Source of the DNA: CAWAXW01 sp963786155
GTDB taxonomy: Bacteria > Actinomycetota > CADDZG01 > WHSQ01
Assembly: GCA_963786155.1 (NCBI GenBank)
Contig: CAWAXW010000006.1
Span: 558,001 to 622,000, forward strand
DNA length: 64,000 nt
Reading direction: 5' to 3'
In this document: piece after piece, positions 44,746 to 53,117 of the stretch
Position numbering within the stretch: the first letter of the stretch is position 1
Layout of the letters: every line of letters begins with the position of its first letter
The notes under the pieces: generated by a model
What the model was told of the DNA's origin: nothing
What the model saw: the letters and a program-made list of their open reading frames with translations, nothing else
The model's database searches: none
Position numbers and translations under genes: made by a program

Positions 44746-45849
44746 CTACAGCTTCGTTAACACGAGGCTCGTATCGAGCTCCAGGAATCGTCCGTACCTG
44801 GTTACTTCCTTCTCTAGAGCTTTCATCTGGGGCTCATCGAACCGGCCGTAAAGGGCCGCCTCTATCTGGACCGCTCCCTTGTTGAGTGTCCGCTTCCACG
44901 AGCCCGCGAACTGACCGTCGAGCGTGAGCACGCCGCTGAAGACGAGGTCGGACAGACTCGCTTTGCGTGAGAGGTCGAGGATGTACCTGCTCTCGCTGTA
45001 GCCGACGATGTACTCGTCGAGACCTTGCAACAGATGGACGACGGGAGCGCGTGGTCGCGGCGCCGCCTGCCGTGCGTACCAGAATTCGGTGCCGCCGACG
45101 ACGTCGCGTTCGAGCTTCGAGCCCGCCATCTCGAGACCCTCCCTGATCGTGGACATCTTGAGACTCGACCACCAGTTGAGATCTTTGACCGTCGCCGGAC
45201 CGTGGCTCGTGTAGTAGCGGACGACGAACTCCTTCAGTGCCTTGTCGTACGGCAGAGACTTGGCCTTCGGCGCGCGCTCCTCCAGCAAGGCGTAGGTGTG
45301 CAGTTTGCCTTTCGGCACTCCGCTGCAAACGATCCCCTCGAGCTCGAGGTGCATGAAGATGTAGCCGAGCTGCGAAGCGTCGGCATCGATCCCCGACTTC
45401 CGGAGCACGTCGCCGAACTCTCGACGGGTCAAGTGCTCGTCGCCCTTGAGGGTTCGGACGATCACCCTTGTTGCCTTCTTGAGAAGGGCTGCGTCGAGCC
45501 CGAGTTGGCGGAGGCGGGAAGCCGTTCCCGCTTGGACGCGCGGCCCGGTGAGCTCCAAGATCCAGCGGATGTCTTCGGGCGTTACGAATTGCCACGTGGG
45601 CCGCAAGACGTGCGTGCGAAGGATCTTGCCTTCCACGTAGGCCCGATGGACCGAGGCGTCGGTCGCCTTCTTGCACCGCTGCCCGAGGGACCATCTCCCG
45701 ATCCAGTAGTCCTGACCTTGCACGCACCCGAACCACCGAACGACATCCTCGGGCGAGTCGAAGGGAGCGCCGGTCGCCAGCACATTTCGCATACGACGAC
45801 GAGCGATGCCCAGTTCCTCCCTGGAAGAGAGCCCCTCCCGTCCCATCAC
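44746..45849 (-). CDS. winged-helix DNA-binding protein, AlkZ-like glycosylase family
   Basis: 367 residues of the HTH_42/AlkZ family. CVQGQDYWIGRWSLGQR contains the QxQ motif (Q44, Q46) that in AlkZ and YcaQ acts at damaged or crosslinked bases. RTHVLRPTWQFVTPEDIRWI and LNWWSSLKMSTIREGLE are other hallmark segments, as is HLLQGLDEYIVGY. Likely repairs alkylated or crosslinked DNA; similar genes also sit in toxin-resistance clusters, but no biosynthetic genes are adjacent. Confidence 0.75.
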   Translation of the reverse strand: MMGREGLSSREELGIARRRMRNVLATGAPFDSPEDVVRWFGCVQGQDYWIGRWSLGQRCKKATDASVHRAYVEGKILRTHVLRPTWQFVTPEDIRWILELTGPRVQAGTASRLRQLGLDAALLKKATRVIVRTLKGDEHLTRREFGDVLRKSGIDADASQLGYIFMHLELEGIVCSGVPKGKLHTYALLEERAPKAKSLPYDKALKEFVVRYYTSHGPATVKDLNWWSSLKMSTIREGLEMAGSKLERDVVGGTEFWYARQAAPRPRAPVVHLLQGLDEYIVGYSESRYILDLSRKASLSDLVFSGVLTLDGQFAGSWKRTLNKGAVQIEAALYGRFDEPQMKALEKEVTRYGRFLELDTSLVLTKL

Positions 45850-45985
45850 CGCAGCCTCGCATGCTCGTCGAAGGGAAATCGTGACTCACACGTGACTATT
45901 GAGATATTTCAATCGAGGCCCTCTCCCCGTAGGATGAAGGTGGCTCGAGAAGCGGGCTTGGCTACATAGTGGTGGGGGGTGCGTC

Positions 45986-46597
45986 ATGAATAATGACGAC
46001 AGACTCGTCCCGGATTACCCGTTCATCGACCTCCGACATCCCCCGGGCACAAATGGGCATCCGATAGATCACTTTGTCGAGCTTTACGAGGACGAGCACG
46101 CGCTCGTGACTTCGGTCGCGAAATTCACTTCGAATGGCATCCGCGCTGGCGAATCATCAGTCGTCATCGCCGATCGATCCCGTCGGGAGGCGATCGAAAC
46201 CGAGCTCGACCGCAGGTTGGATCTACGCGACGCCATTTGGAGTGGCAACTACATCTCGCTCGACGCACATCAGACGATGTCTCGGTTCGTCACCGAAGGC
46301 GAACCGGATCCGGAGAAGTTCGACGCCGCGGCCAGGGAGATCGTCTCTCGGGCGGCCCGTCACAGCAAAGAAGTTCGGCTCTTCGGCGAGATCGTGGCGA
46401 TCATGTGGGACCAGGGGTACGTGGCCGGCGCTCTCGCTTTAGAAGACCTCTGGAACGGATTCGTCCCAGCCGAACCTATGAAACTCTTCTGCGCGTACCC
46501 GTTGAGCGGGTTCGGGAGGGACGACCAGGCATCGATGGATGCGGTCTGCGAGAAGCACAGCCGCGTCTTTACCCCTCCCCGATCTAACGGCTCCTAA
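45986..46597 (+). CDS. MEDS-domain (DcmR-like) sensory protein
   Basis: 203 residues. DHFVELYEDEHALVTSVAKF then GIRAGESSVVIADRSRREA is the start of the MEDS domain, with VRLFGEIVAIMWDQGYVAGA and LFCAYPLSGF later, typical of DcmR/MEDS proteins that accompany anti-sigma or redox sensors. No output domain is attached. ATTGA/TCAAT symmetry upstream at 45898-45913 may be regulatory. Confidence 0.7.
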   Translation: MNNDDRLVPDYPFIDLRHPPGTNGHPIDHFVELYEDEHALVTSVAKFTSNGIRAGESSVVIADRSRREAIETELDRRLDLRDAIWSGNYISLDAHQTMSRFVTEGEPDPEKFDAAAREIVSRAARHSKEVRLFGEIVAIMWDQGYVAGALALEDLWNGFVPAEPMKLFCAYPLSGFGRDDQASMDAVCEKHSRVFTPPRSNGS

Positions 46598-46628
46598 AAA
46601 CAAAGGAACCGGCCCTCGGCGCGCCGAA

Positions 46629-46652
46629 TCCTTGTCTCAGGCGAGACAAGGA
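46629..46652 (+). promoter_or_regulatory. hairpin sequestering the ribosome binding site of the gene at 46661
   Basis: Perfect 10-bp stem TCCTTGTCTC / GAGACAAGGA with loop AGGC. The right arm contains AAGGA of the AAGGAG ribosome binding site (46648-46653), so folding would hide it. The same bases as DNA form a symmetric operator-like site. Confidence 0.55.
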
Positions 46653-46660
46653 GTGTGGCG

Positions 46661-47074
46661 ATGCGAAGGCTCGGGGTCCTGGTATTGGTCGTCTTGATGG
46701 TGGGCTCGTTGCCCGCGAGCGCAAGGATGCGAGCGCCGGTCGAAGAGTCGTATCAGGCGACCGCCCTTCCGTTCCCGAACGGCTCGTACGACAGCGGCGA
46801 GGGCTGCTTCTACGGCGTCGACGGCGTCCACAAGCACTTTCACGAGTTCGTGGCCCCCGCTAAGGGCAAGCTCGACGTCGGCATCCCCCTTCTAACGGGC
46901 GATTGGGACCTGTTCGTGGTCGATCCCGAGGGCACCGTGCTGACGGAGTCGTCCGGCGACAGCGGCGTGGCGGAGCGCACCGAGCTCAAGATGAAGAAGG
47001 GCCAAGAGATCTCGATAGTCGCCTGCAACTGGGCCGGCGAACCCCAAGTAACGGTGGAGTACACCTTCCGCTAG
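46661..47074 (+). CDS. small secreted PPC-like protein
   Basis: 137 residues from ATG 46661 (GTG 46655 is too close to AAGGAG). Signal peptide MRRLGVLVLVVLMVGSLPAS. The mature part folds like a bacterial pre-peptidase C-terminal/jelly-roll domain (DVGIPLLTGDWDLFVVDPEG, GQEISIVACNWAGEPQVTV). Two cysteines. Probably extracellular binding protein. The next gene is also secreted and preceded by a hairpin. Confidence 0.65.
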   Translation: MRRLGVLVLVVLMVGSLPASARMRAPVEESYQATALPFPNGSYDSGEGCFYGVDGVHKHFHEFVAPAKGKLDVGIPLLTGDWDLFVVDPEGTVLTESSGDSGVAERTELKMKKGQEISIVACNWAGEPQVTVEYTFR

Positions 47075-47149
47075 CCGATACTCGCGGCTACCACCGATCT
47101 GTTTGCACCGAAGTTACTCGCCGTTCATCCCCAGAAATGATGGCGAAAC

Positions 47150-47188
47150 CTCTCGTTCCTAGCATCTCGGACATCCGAGGAACGAGAG
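47150..47188 (+). promoter_or_regulatory. hairpin next to the ribosome binding site of the lysyl-oxidase-like gene
   Basis: Perfect 11-bp arms CTCTCGTTCCT (47150-47160) and AGGAACGAGAG (47178-47188) around a 17-base loop; an alternative inner stem CTCGG/CCGAG competes. The right arm abuts GAGAGGAG, the ribosome binding site before ATG 47198. Confidence 0.5.
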
Positions 47189-47197
47189 AGGAGCGCT

Positions 47198-48466
47198 ATG
47201 AGCAGGTATTGGCGGATCGCCGGGGCTCTGGTCCTGATCGTGGGGACGATCGCCGGCTTGGGAGCTCAGGCGAAGGGGCGACCCCTCGTCGGCGTGCTCG
47301 AACGGGGGACCGCCGTCTTCTGGAAGGGCGGGCGCGTCGGCGCCGTCACCAACGGTTTGGCCGGCGATGCTTCGTGCGCCCGTCCCTGCTTCACGTACCG
47401 GCTGCGACTGGCCGAGGAAGGCGCGCGCCTTCGAGTCGCGATCGACGTCCCACAGCGGAACGACAGCTTCGGACTGAACGTCGTGTCTCCGTCTGGAATC
47501 TCTACGGAGGTAGTGAACATCAATGCTTTCAACGCGGAGGCGTTCGTACCCAAGCCCGCACTGGGGACGTGGACGATCACGGTCACCCCACTGACCGCCG
47601 AATACTCGACATTCCAGCTACGAGCGAAGTTGGAGGTCAGGAAGTACTCGCCTCCGAGAACCGCCGAGCTCTGGTTGCCGAACCTGATGGTGCCCAGGCT
47701 GTGGGAGTTCGGGTTCGTGGCCCCTGTCTCAGGGATTGCGGGGTTCTCGATGGATGATGCGAATCCTCCTCTCGATGCCGCCGGCATGCATCCCTTCTCG
47801 TGCACCGTGGACGAGATGGAGGCCGGCGCACAGCGATGCTTGCGATTCTCTTTTCAGATGGCCAACGCGGGCGACGGTAACTTCGATGTGCGCTTCAACA
47901 CGTCGGCGAACGCAATGATCGGGAAGATGGTGCAGTGCATCCAGCGGCCCTCGGGCTCCCCCATCGCTCGAGACGCCGGTGAATTCGACTTCCACGCCGT
48001 GCACGCCCACTACCACTACAAGGACGTCATCGCCCACAGCCTGTTCCGGGTGACGGATCGTGAGACCGGTGCGATGAATCTCGTCGGTGTCGGCGAGAAG
48101 ACCGGTTACCACCCTGCCGATCAGTCGTTCGCCGAGTGGGACCGGATCGTGCAGGCGCCCACGGGCACGAGCGCCGACGCAGGGAACTGCTTCCCGGACT
48201 CGAACCAGCAGATCGGTCTATCGCGTGGGTGGGGCGACGCGTACCGCTGGCAACGGCCCGGCAACTTCGTCGAGTTCGGCGACAACCCGGACGGCTGGTA
48301 CGTGGTGCGCACGGTCGCTGATCCGCTCGATCATCTCCTCGAGAGCGACGAGACCGACAACGCCGGCTACGCCTACATACGAGTGGTGGGCGACTCGGTC
48401 CGGCTTCTGGAGCAGGGCCGGGGGCTGAGCCCCTGGGATCCACACAAGGTCGTCAACCGATACTGA
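47198..48466 (+). CDS. secreted lysyl-oxidase-like copper protein
   Basis: 422 residues. Signal peptide SRYWRIAGALVLIVGTIAGL. The N-terminal about 150 residues form a beta-sandwich of PPC type (LRVAIDVPQRNDSFGLNVVS). Then the lysyl-oxidase-like domain has FDFHAVHAHYHYKDVIAHSL, the His-rich copper site equivalent to W-x-H-x3-H-x-H-Y-H, GEKTGYHPADQSF, DSNQQIGLSRGWGDAY and LESDETDN with C-terminal strands. Bacterial members oxidise amines or lysines of surface proteins; substrate here unknown. Follows the small secreted PPC-like gene. Confidence 0.75.
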   Translation: MSRYWRIAGALVLIVGTIAGLGAQAKGRPLVGVLERGTAVFWKGGRVGAVTNGLAGDASCARPCFTYRLRLAEEGARLRVAIDVPQRNDSFGLNVVSPSGISTEVVNINAFNAEAFVPKPALGTWTITVTPLTAEYSTFQLRAKLEVRKYSPPRTAELWLPNLMVPRLWEFGFVAPVSGIAGFSMDDANPPLDAAGMHPFSCTVDEMEAGAQRCLRFSFQMANAGDGNFDVRFNTSANAMIGKMVQCIQRPSGSPIARDAGEFDFHAVHAHYHYKDVIAHSLFRVTDRETGAMNLVGVGEKTGYHPADQSFAEWDRIVQAPTGTSADAGNCFPDSNQQIGLSRGWGDAYRWQRPGNFVEFGDNPDGWYVVRTVADPLDHLLESDETDNAGYAYIRVVGDSVRLLEQGRGLSPWDPHKVVNRY

Positions 48467-48508
48467 TCGAGGCTTAACCGCGAGCGGGAAGCGGTCGATA
48501 CCCAGTGA

Positions 48509-48745
48509 ATGAATCGACGGGCGATCGCCGCGCTCTTCGCCGCGCTGGCGCTGTTATCCGGTGCCGCGTGCGGTACCGAGCCGGCTGACACCCCTCCCGC
48601 CGACAACGGTGCCGTTCAGCCCGAAGTCGGTGGCCCGGGGCTCGGAGATCCCGGCGGCATGGTCGACAGCGCCGAGCAAAGCATCCAAGACAGCGTCAAC
48701 AAGGTCGAAGAAGGCTTCAACGCCAACATCCCGACCAACCCCTAG
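48509..48745 (+). CDS. small lipoprotein
   Basis: 78 residues. Signal RAIAALFAALALLSGAAC with lipobox LSGAAC, then a Pro/Asp/Gly-rich linker and an amphipathic helix (SAEQSIQDSVNKVEEGFN). Role unknown; 42 bases downstream of the lysyl-oxidase-like gene. Confidence 0.6.
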   Translation: MNRRAIAALFAALALLSGAACGTEPADTPPADNGAVQPEVGGPGLGDPGGMVDSAEQSIQDSVNKVEEGFNANIPTNP

Positions 48746-48771
48746 TAGTCAGTAGGGGGCGACACTCCTCG

Positions 48772-49029
48772 CTAGTCGCTGGTTGCCTTTTCGTGAACGC
48801 GCCGACCGGCCCGCGCACTGGCGTCGGCAGCCTTTCGTGACTTCTTCAAGGCATCTTGCATGGCATCGCCGAACTTCCCGCCCTTGTCATCGCCCTTCTT
48901 CTCGCCCTTGCGGGCAAGTGAATCGACCTTGTTTTGCATGCGCTTCGACTTCGACGGCGAGAACACGCCCGTAACGAAGAGAACGAGACACACGACCCCG
49001 AGCACAACGATCAACAGAAGAACCTTCAC
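48772..49029 (-). CDS. small single-pass membrane protein
   Basis: 85 residues: one TM helix (VLLLIVVLGVVCLVLFVTGV) followed by a basic, charged cytoplasmic tail rich in Lys/Asp/Gly (LARKGEKKGDDKGGKFGD). Of a type common near tRNA genes in actinobacteria; function unknown. Confidence 0.6.
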   Translation of the reverse strand: MKVLLLIVVLGVVCLVLFVTGVFSPSKSKRMQNKVDSLARKGEKKGDDKGGKFGDAMQDALKKSRKAADASARAGRRVHEKATSD

Positions 49030-49087
49030 CAGGCGCTATTACCCGATGAAGCTCGCTTTACCCAGGCCAAGCAAAAGCGACGCGATT

Positions 49088-49163
<76 letters not shown>

Positions 49164-49351
49164 GCCGAGGAGTCTATCGGTCTGCCGCCCGAGCCCGACT
49201 CGGTCGATGTTTCCCGACTCGATAGCGGATAGCGCAGTTCAGTCGAGAAACATCGGCGCGACTCCGGTTCGGGAGCTCGCCGGCTCGATCTTCGGTCGAG
49301 GTTTCTTGTCCTAAGGTCGCATAGCGACCTCTAGTAACGGAACCTCGTGAG

Positions 49352-49427
49352 GGCGACCGACCGGATTCGAACCGGCGACATCCTGGACCACAACCAGGTG
49401 CTCTAACCATGCTGAGCTACGGCCGCC
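49352..49427 (-). tRNA. tRNA-His (GTG)
   Basis: Cloverleaf with anticodon arm CCTGG-TTGTGGT-CCAGG (anticodon GTG), T-arm GCCGG-TTCGAAT-CCGGT, and an encoded extra G-1 opposite C73, the identity feature of tRNA-His. CCA not encoded. Confidence 0.93.
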
Positions 49428-49470
49428 ATGGCGCCGCTAAAGCGTAACCCCCGAAGGTCTCCGAAACTTC

Positions 49471-50247
49471 CTAGCGAGCCCGAACGAGGAGGGCGACGAC
49501 CTCACGCACGGGATATTCGTCGGAGTCCCATGTCGAGAAGTAGTCGAGGTGCTGCCACGTACCACCCGACTGCCGCCAGCGCGCCTCCCACACGACCTCG
49601 ACGCCGAGGTTGTAGATGCCCTTGGTCTCGAACAGATGTCCAATGCTGCCGTCCTTGTGGCGGGTCCACTTCCGCCCCGGCCCGCGTGTCGTCCGCTGGG
49701 CCCCGTCGTCAAAGTCCCAGACGTATTCGACGGGCCGAGCTTCTGCCGTGACCGTCAAAGAGCCGGCAGAAGCGGTAGCCACGATCGCCCGCGGCTCCCG
49801 CTCCAACCAGAAGAAAGACTCGAGCCCAGTAAGCCCGATCCGAGCCGGCGCAACATCGAGCCGAGGATCCTCAGCCAAAGCCCGAGCCCGATCCGCCGCA
49901 ATGTAAGCCAGCTCCTCAGGAGAAGGAGGGGCCGGCAACGCAGCCACGGGAGCAGAGGAATCCGAAGGCAAGTCAGCGATTTGGTAGTAAGCGCATCCAT
50001 TTTCGATGGGAGAGATGCGCGAGTCGCACCGTGGACCCGAATCTGGAGAACCTGTCACTGGGGTTGATCCGACTGAAGACCCACTCCCAATGTCTTCACT
50101 CGGTGCGTCATAGGAGCTTGCCGTCGCCTCCACACCGCGGTCTCCGTTCTGCCACAAAGTGATCTCGCCTGTGCCGTCCTCGTCCGCTGCGACAGGCGAT
50201 GACATAGCAAGAAGGAGTGCCAGCACTACGACCATCCGATTGGTCAT
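49471..50247 (-). CDS. secreted protein with PKD-like C-terminal domain
   Basis: 258 residues from ATG 50247 (overlap ATGA with the upstream gene), signal peptide TNRMVVVLALLLAMSSPVAA. A low-complexity Ser/Asp/Pro region is followed by a segment with ALAEDPRLDVAPARIGLTGL and a PKD-like fold (VEYVWDFDDGAQRTTRGPG, HLFETKGIYNLGVEVVWEA). Probably cell-surface. Translationally coupled to the membrane protein upstream. Confidence 0.65.
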   Translation of the reverse strand: MTNRMVVVLALLLAMSSPVAADEDGTGEITLWQNGDRGVEATASSYDAPSEDIGSGSSVGSTPVTGSPDSGPRCDSRISPIENGCAYYQIADLPSDSSAPVAALPAPPSPEELAYIAADRARALAEDPRLDVAPARIGLTGLESFFWLEREPRAIVATASAGSLTVTAEARPVEYVWDFDDGAQRTTRGPGRKWTRHKDGSIGHLFETKGIYNLGVEVVWEARWRQSGGTWQHLDYFSTWDSDEYPVREVVALLVRAR

Positions 50248-50873
50248 CGTGCTGGTCTGTCCCTGACAGTCTTGGAGTTGTGGATCTTCCAGGTGTCGCC
50301 GTCGAGTTTCAGCGTCCACTCGATGGTGCGGAGTCGAGGGTTACTTGTAGTTACCTCTTTGCCGGATTCGGAAAAGAACCGGGGGTTCTGAAGGACGACC
50401 TGGCGGATAACTACCTCGTCTTCTGAATTACTCAGAACCCGAAGATTGATGGTTCTGAAATTTGTTTGAACGGTGATCATGTCGGTTGCAAGCTGACGCG
50501 CCTCCTCGGTTGCGATGTCCCGAAGGGGACCGTCCGGTGTCAGTGTCTCGGGAATCAGCGACACGTCTCCCGTCTCGATTGACTCGATGCGAAGCGCGTC
50601 TAGTTCCCTGAATCGATCGAGGGCTTCGGTGTTCGTGAGGGAGTGGTCGGGGGCGGGTGGGGGGTTTGCTTGGGGTTGGGTTCCGCCGGGGGTGGGGGTT
50701 GGGTCGTTGGTGTTTAGGAGGGTCCAGCCGAGTAGGGCTGCTGCCATTAGGGCGGCGGCTATCAGGAATGCTTTTGCTGGGGACAGGCCTCGGCCCTCGT
50801 CTTTGCTCGGTATCTGGCTGGATCTTTCTGCTTGTTGCACCGCCGTCTCCACCTGTTGCGCCCGCTCGGGCAA
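50244..50873 (-). CDS. membrane-anchored protein with NTF2/IMS-like domain
   Basis: 209 residues from TTG 50873 (GTG 50852 also possible). Cytoplasmic N-terminus, TM helix (AFLIAAALMAAALLGWTLL), Pro-rich linker, then an alpha/beta domain (LDRFRELDALRIESIETGD, WTLKLDGDTWKIHNSKTV) like the IMS or NTF2-like domains of extracytoplasmic proteins. Coupled by ATGA to the PKD-like protein gene. Confidence 0.55.
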   Translation of the reverse strand: MPERAQQVETAVQQAERSSQIPSKDEGRGLSPAKAFLIAAALMAAALLGWTLLNTNDPTPTPGGTQPQANPPPAPDHSLTNTEALDRFRELDALRIESIETGDVSLIPETLTPDGPLRDIATEEARQLATDMITVQTNFRTINLRVLSNSEDEVVIRQVVLQNPRFFSESGKEVTTSNPRLRTIEWTLKLDGDTWKIHNSKTVRDRPAR

Positions 50874-50922
50874 TAGTACAAACCGGGCAAACCTTCGGGA
50901 GTGTGGCCGGGGTCACGGTGGG

Positions 50923-52176
50923 TCAGGCGGGGGCTGGTTCGGGGGATTCTTCCCTCAGCCGACGAATCCGTTTGGCTCGGGCGTAGAGGAGCATCAAGCC
51001 CGCTCCCGCGATTCCGCTGGCGAAGATGAAGGCTCCTCGGTAGCCGAGGACCGCGGCTATGAGGCCGGCCGAGAGGGCTCCCACCCCGAAGGACAGGTCG
51101 AAGAAGGCGGTGAAGGTTCCGACGACGGCTCCTCGTTCGGAGGCGGGCGCGCCGCGGATGGCGAGCGTCATCATCGCCGGGAACGCCAGCGAGTGGCCGA
51201 TCGAATAGATGGCGGTGCCGAGGAGCAAACCCGCAGGCTCGGACCACAGCCCGATCACCAACATCCCCGCCGCGACGAGCGTGAGGGCTGCTCGTCCGGA
51301 ACGGCCAGGGCCGAGCTTGTCCGGTATGCGCGCGCCGAAGGCTCGGATCAGGAACGCGATCACCGCATGCAACACGAAGATGAAGCGAGACCCCTTCATC
51401 CCGATCTCGAGCGCGTACAGCGGCACGAACGAGGTGAAAGTGGCGAGGCCCCAGATGTTCGCTGCGAGCACGGTCCCCGGCAACAGCGCGGCTCGGTGAA
51501 TGAATCGGCGCGGCCCGGCCGCGGAGGCCTCGGCTGCGCCTTCGGGGCGCGTGTCGGGCAATGGGATCCCGATCACGCCGGCAGCAAGCGCGGCCACGGC
51601 GGCAACGACCCACACCGCGTCGAAGCTGAACTGCTCGAGCACCAACTCGCCCACCACCGGCCCGAGCCCGATGCCCAAGAACAGCGCGAGCGAGAAGTAG
51701 CTGATCGCCTCGCCCCGGCGCTCTTCGGGCGCGAGGTCGTTGATGACGCTCGCGGCCCCCGTGTAGAAGAAGGCTTCGCCGACACCCGTGAGCAACCTGA
51801 AGAAGATGAGAGGCGCGAGCGAGCTCACGAGGGTGTAGCCGAGGACCGAGACCCCGACGATGAGCCCGCCCCCGATAAGGAGGATCCTCCGACCCCGCTC
51901 GTCGCCCAGGCGCCCAGCGATCGGGCGCAGGATGACCGCCGTGATCGAGAAGACCCCGACCACAAGTCCGACCTGGAACTCGTCATAGCCCAGCGGCCCC
52001 TCGACGTAGAGCGGCAGCACCGGGATCAAGGCGCCCACCGCCAGGAAGTAGGCGAAGGTCGAGGCCATGACCAACAAGAACAAAGGAGTCACCAGGCGGG
52101 GCCGCTTCCCCGGGCGCGATTCCTTGGCGCCCTCCAGGGCGCGCTCGTCTATCGGGCGCGGCGCTTCGTAGCTCAC
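50923..52176 (-). CDS. major facilitator superfamily exporter
   Basis: 417 residues with twelve predicted TM helices. The loop 2-3 signature is GRLGDERGRR and a second half-repeat (ARIPDKLGPGRSGRAA) follows. FYTGAASVINDLAPEERRGE resembles motifs of drug-type exporters. Substrate not predictable. Single-gene transcript. Confidence 0.85.
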   Translation of the reverse strand: MSYEAPRPIDERALEGAKESRPGKRPRLVTPLFLLVMASTFAYFLAVGALIPVLPLYVEGPLGYDEFQVGLVVGVFSITAVILRPIAGRLGDERGRRILLIGGGLIVGVSVLGYTLVSSLAPLIFFRLLTGVGEAFFYTGAASVINDLAPEERRGEAISYFSLALFLGIGLGPVVGELVLEQFSFDAVWVVAAVAALAAGVIGIPLPDTRPEGAAEASAAGPRRFIHRAALLPGTVLAANIWGLATFTSFVPLYALEIGMKGSRFIFVLHAVIAFLIRAFGARIPDKLGPGRSGRAALTLVAAGMLVIGLWSEPAGLLLGTAIYSIGHSLAFPAMMTLAIRGAPASERGAVVGTFTAFFDLSFGVGALSAGLIAAVLGYRGAFIFASGIAGAGLMLLYARAKRIRRLREESPEPAPA

Positions 52177-52219
52177 TGATTGAAGCTAACCGTGGAGGGG
52201 TGACGGGCCTTCCCCGCCG

Positions 52220-52840
52220 CTAAGGGAGGCGGCCGAATATCGCGAGCAGCTTGGTCTGGAGATCGTCGTCTTCGGAGGCTTCGATCTTGTCTCCGAAGTA
52301 GCCGCTGGCTTTGAGGGCCTCTTCTTGCGGCTTGGCCATGTCGTAGGCGGCCTCGGCCAGCTCGGGGTCGAGTGAGGTGTCACTCCCGGTCGACTTCGCG
52401 ACGTCCCATCCGTGAATCACGTGATCGAGGAAGAGTTGCCCCACGTACTCGGCCCCCGAGATCTGGCCCCACGACACGTTGACCGTGCGTTCGAGCGCGC
52501 CGGGCTCGCCGATCACCTCGAGAGCCTCGCGCGACGCCTCTTCGTAGGCCGAACCAGGATCATCTCCGACGAGGTCGCCTTCGAACTTGTCGCCGACCTC
52601 TTCGAGCGTCGAACCTTGCATGAGCGGCACGGCCCACTTGTCCTCGTTGACGATGTGGTTCACGAGCTGGCGCAGGTTCCAGTCGGTGCACGGCGTCTCG
52701 CCGTCCCACTGATCGTCGGTAGCGAGCCGGACCTGGTCGCCGAAGTACTCGCAGGCGCGCCGATGCAAGTCGACGAGGTCGACCTCGCCCTCGGCCCGTG
52801 CTTCTTCCGGGGCTTCTTCACCCGCTTCGGGACCGATCAT
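52220..52840 (-). CDS. DinB_2/maleylpyruvate isomerase-type protein (TIGR03086-like)
   Basis: 206 residues. GETPCTDWNLRQLVNHIVNE is the conserved start of TIGR03086-type metal-binding proteins. GQLFLDHVIHGWDVAKSTG supplies the second histidine set. Mycothiol-linked family; substrate unknown. Upstream lies a structured intergenic region. Confidence 0.72.
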   Translation of the reverse strand: MIGPEAGEEAPEEARAEGEVDLVDLHRRACEYFGDQVRLATDDQWDGETPCTDWNLRQLVNHIVNEDKWAVPLMQGSTLEEVGDKFEGDLVGDDPGSAYEEASREALEVIGEPGALERTVNVSWGQISGAEYVGQLFLDHVIHGWDVAKSTGSDTSLDPELAEAAYDMAKPQEEALKASGYFGDKIEASEDDDLQTKLLAIFGRLP

Positions 52841-52908
52841 CTACGGCTCCCGCGGATCACCTGAACGAACACAGGCCACCTCCCAGATAGAGAAAATCTC
52901 GACCGAAC

Positions 52909-53019
52909 GGATAACTTTTCGCGCGAGGGGACGTTATCCCTACGTTAAGAGAGGGGGCAGGAAGGCGGAGATTGCGTAGTTGCCGATCACGCAAGGGAAG
53001 GACCGACCCACCTGCCCCC
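52909..53019. other. structured intergenic region with nested inverted repeats
   Basis: About 270 bases without a credible gene. GGATAAC (52909-52915) pairs with GTTATCC (52933-52939). GGGGGCAGG (52953-52961) pairs with CCTGCCCCC (53011-53019) and encloses TTGCGT (52972) / ACGCAA (52989). The nested long stem suggests a folded RNA or leader, read toward the gene at 52840 if on the minus strand. No known riboswitch consensus recognised. Confidence 0.4.
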
Positions 53020-53117
53020 ATCAAGAGCAGTTTGCTCCCTGCGGATTCAAACGGAAAGTAAGTCAAGCGCATTCCTTTGATGAATCTTAGGTTTCGAATC
53101 GCGCCTTTTGCCACGAA

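Noticed and set aside
52857..53114. 85-residue minus-strand frame in the structured intergenic region
   Set aside because: No ribosome binding site and no family; its sequence is accounted for by the inverted repeats.
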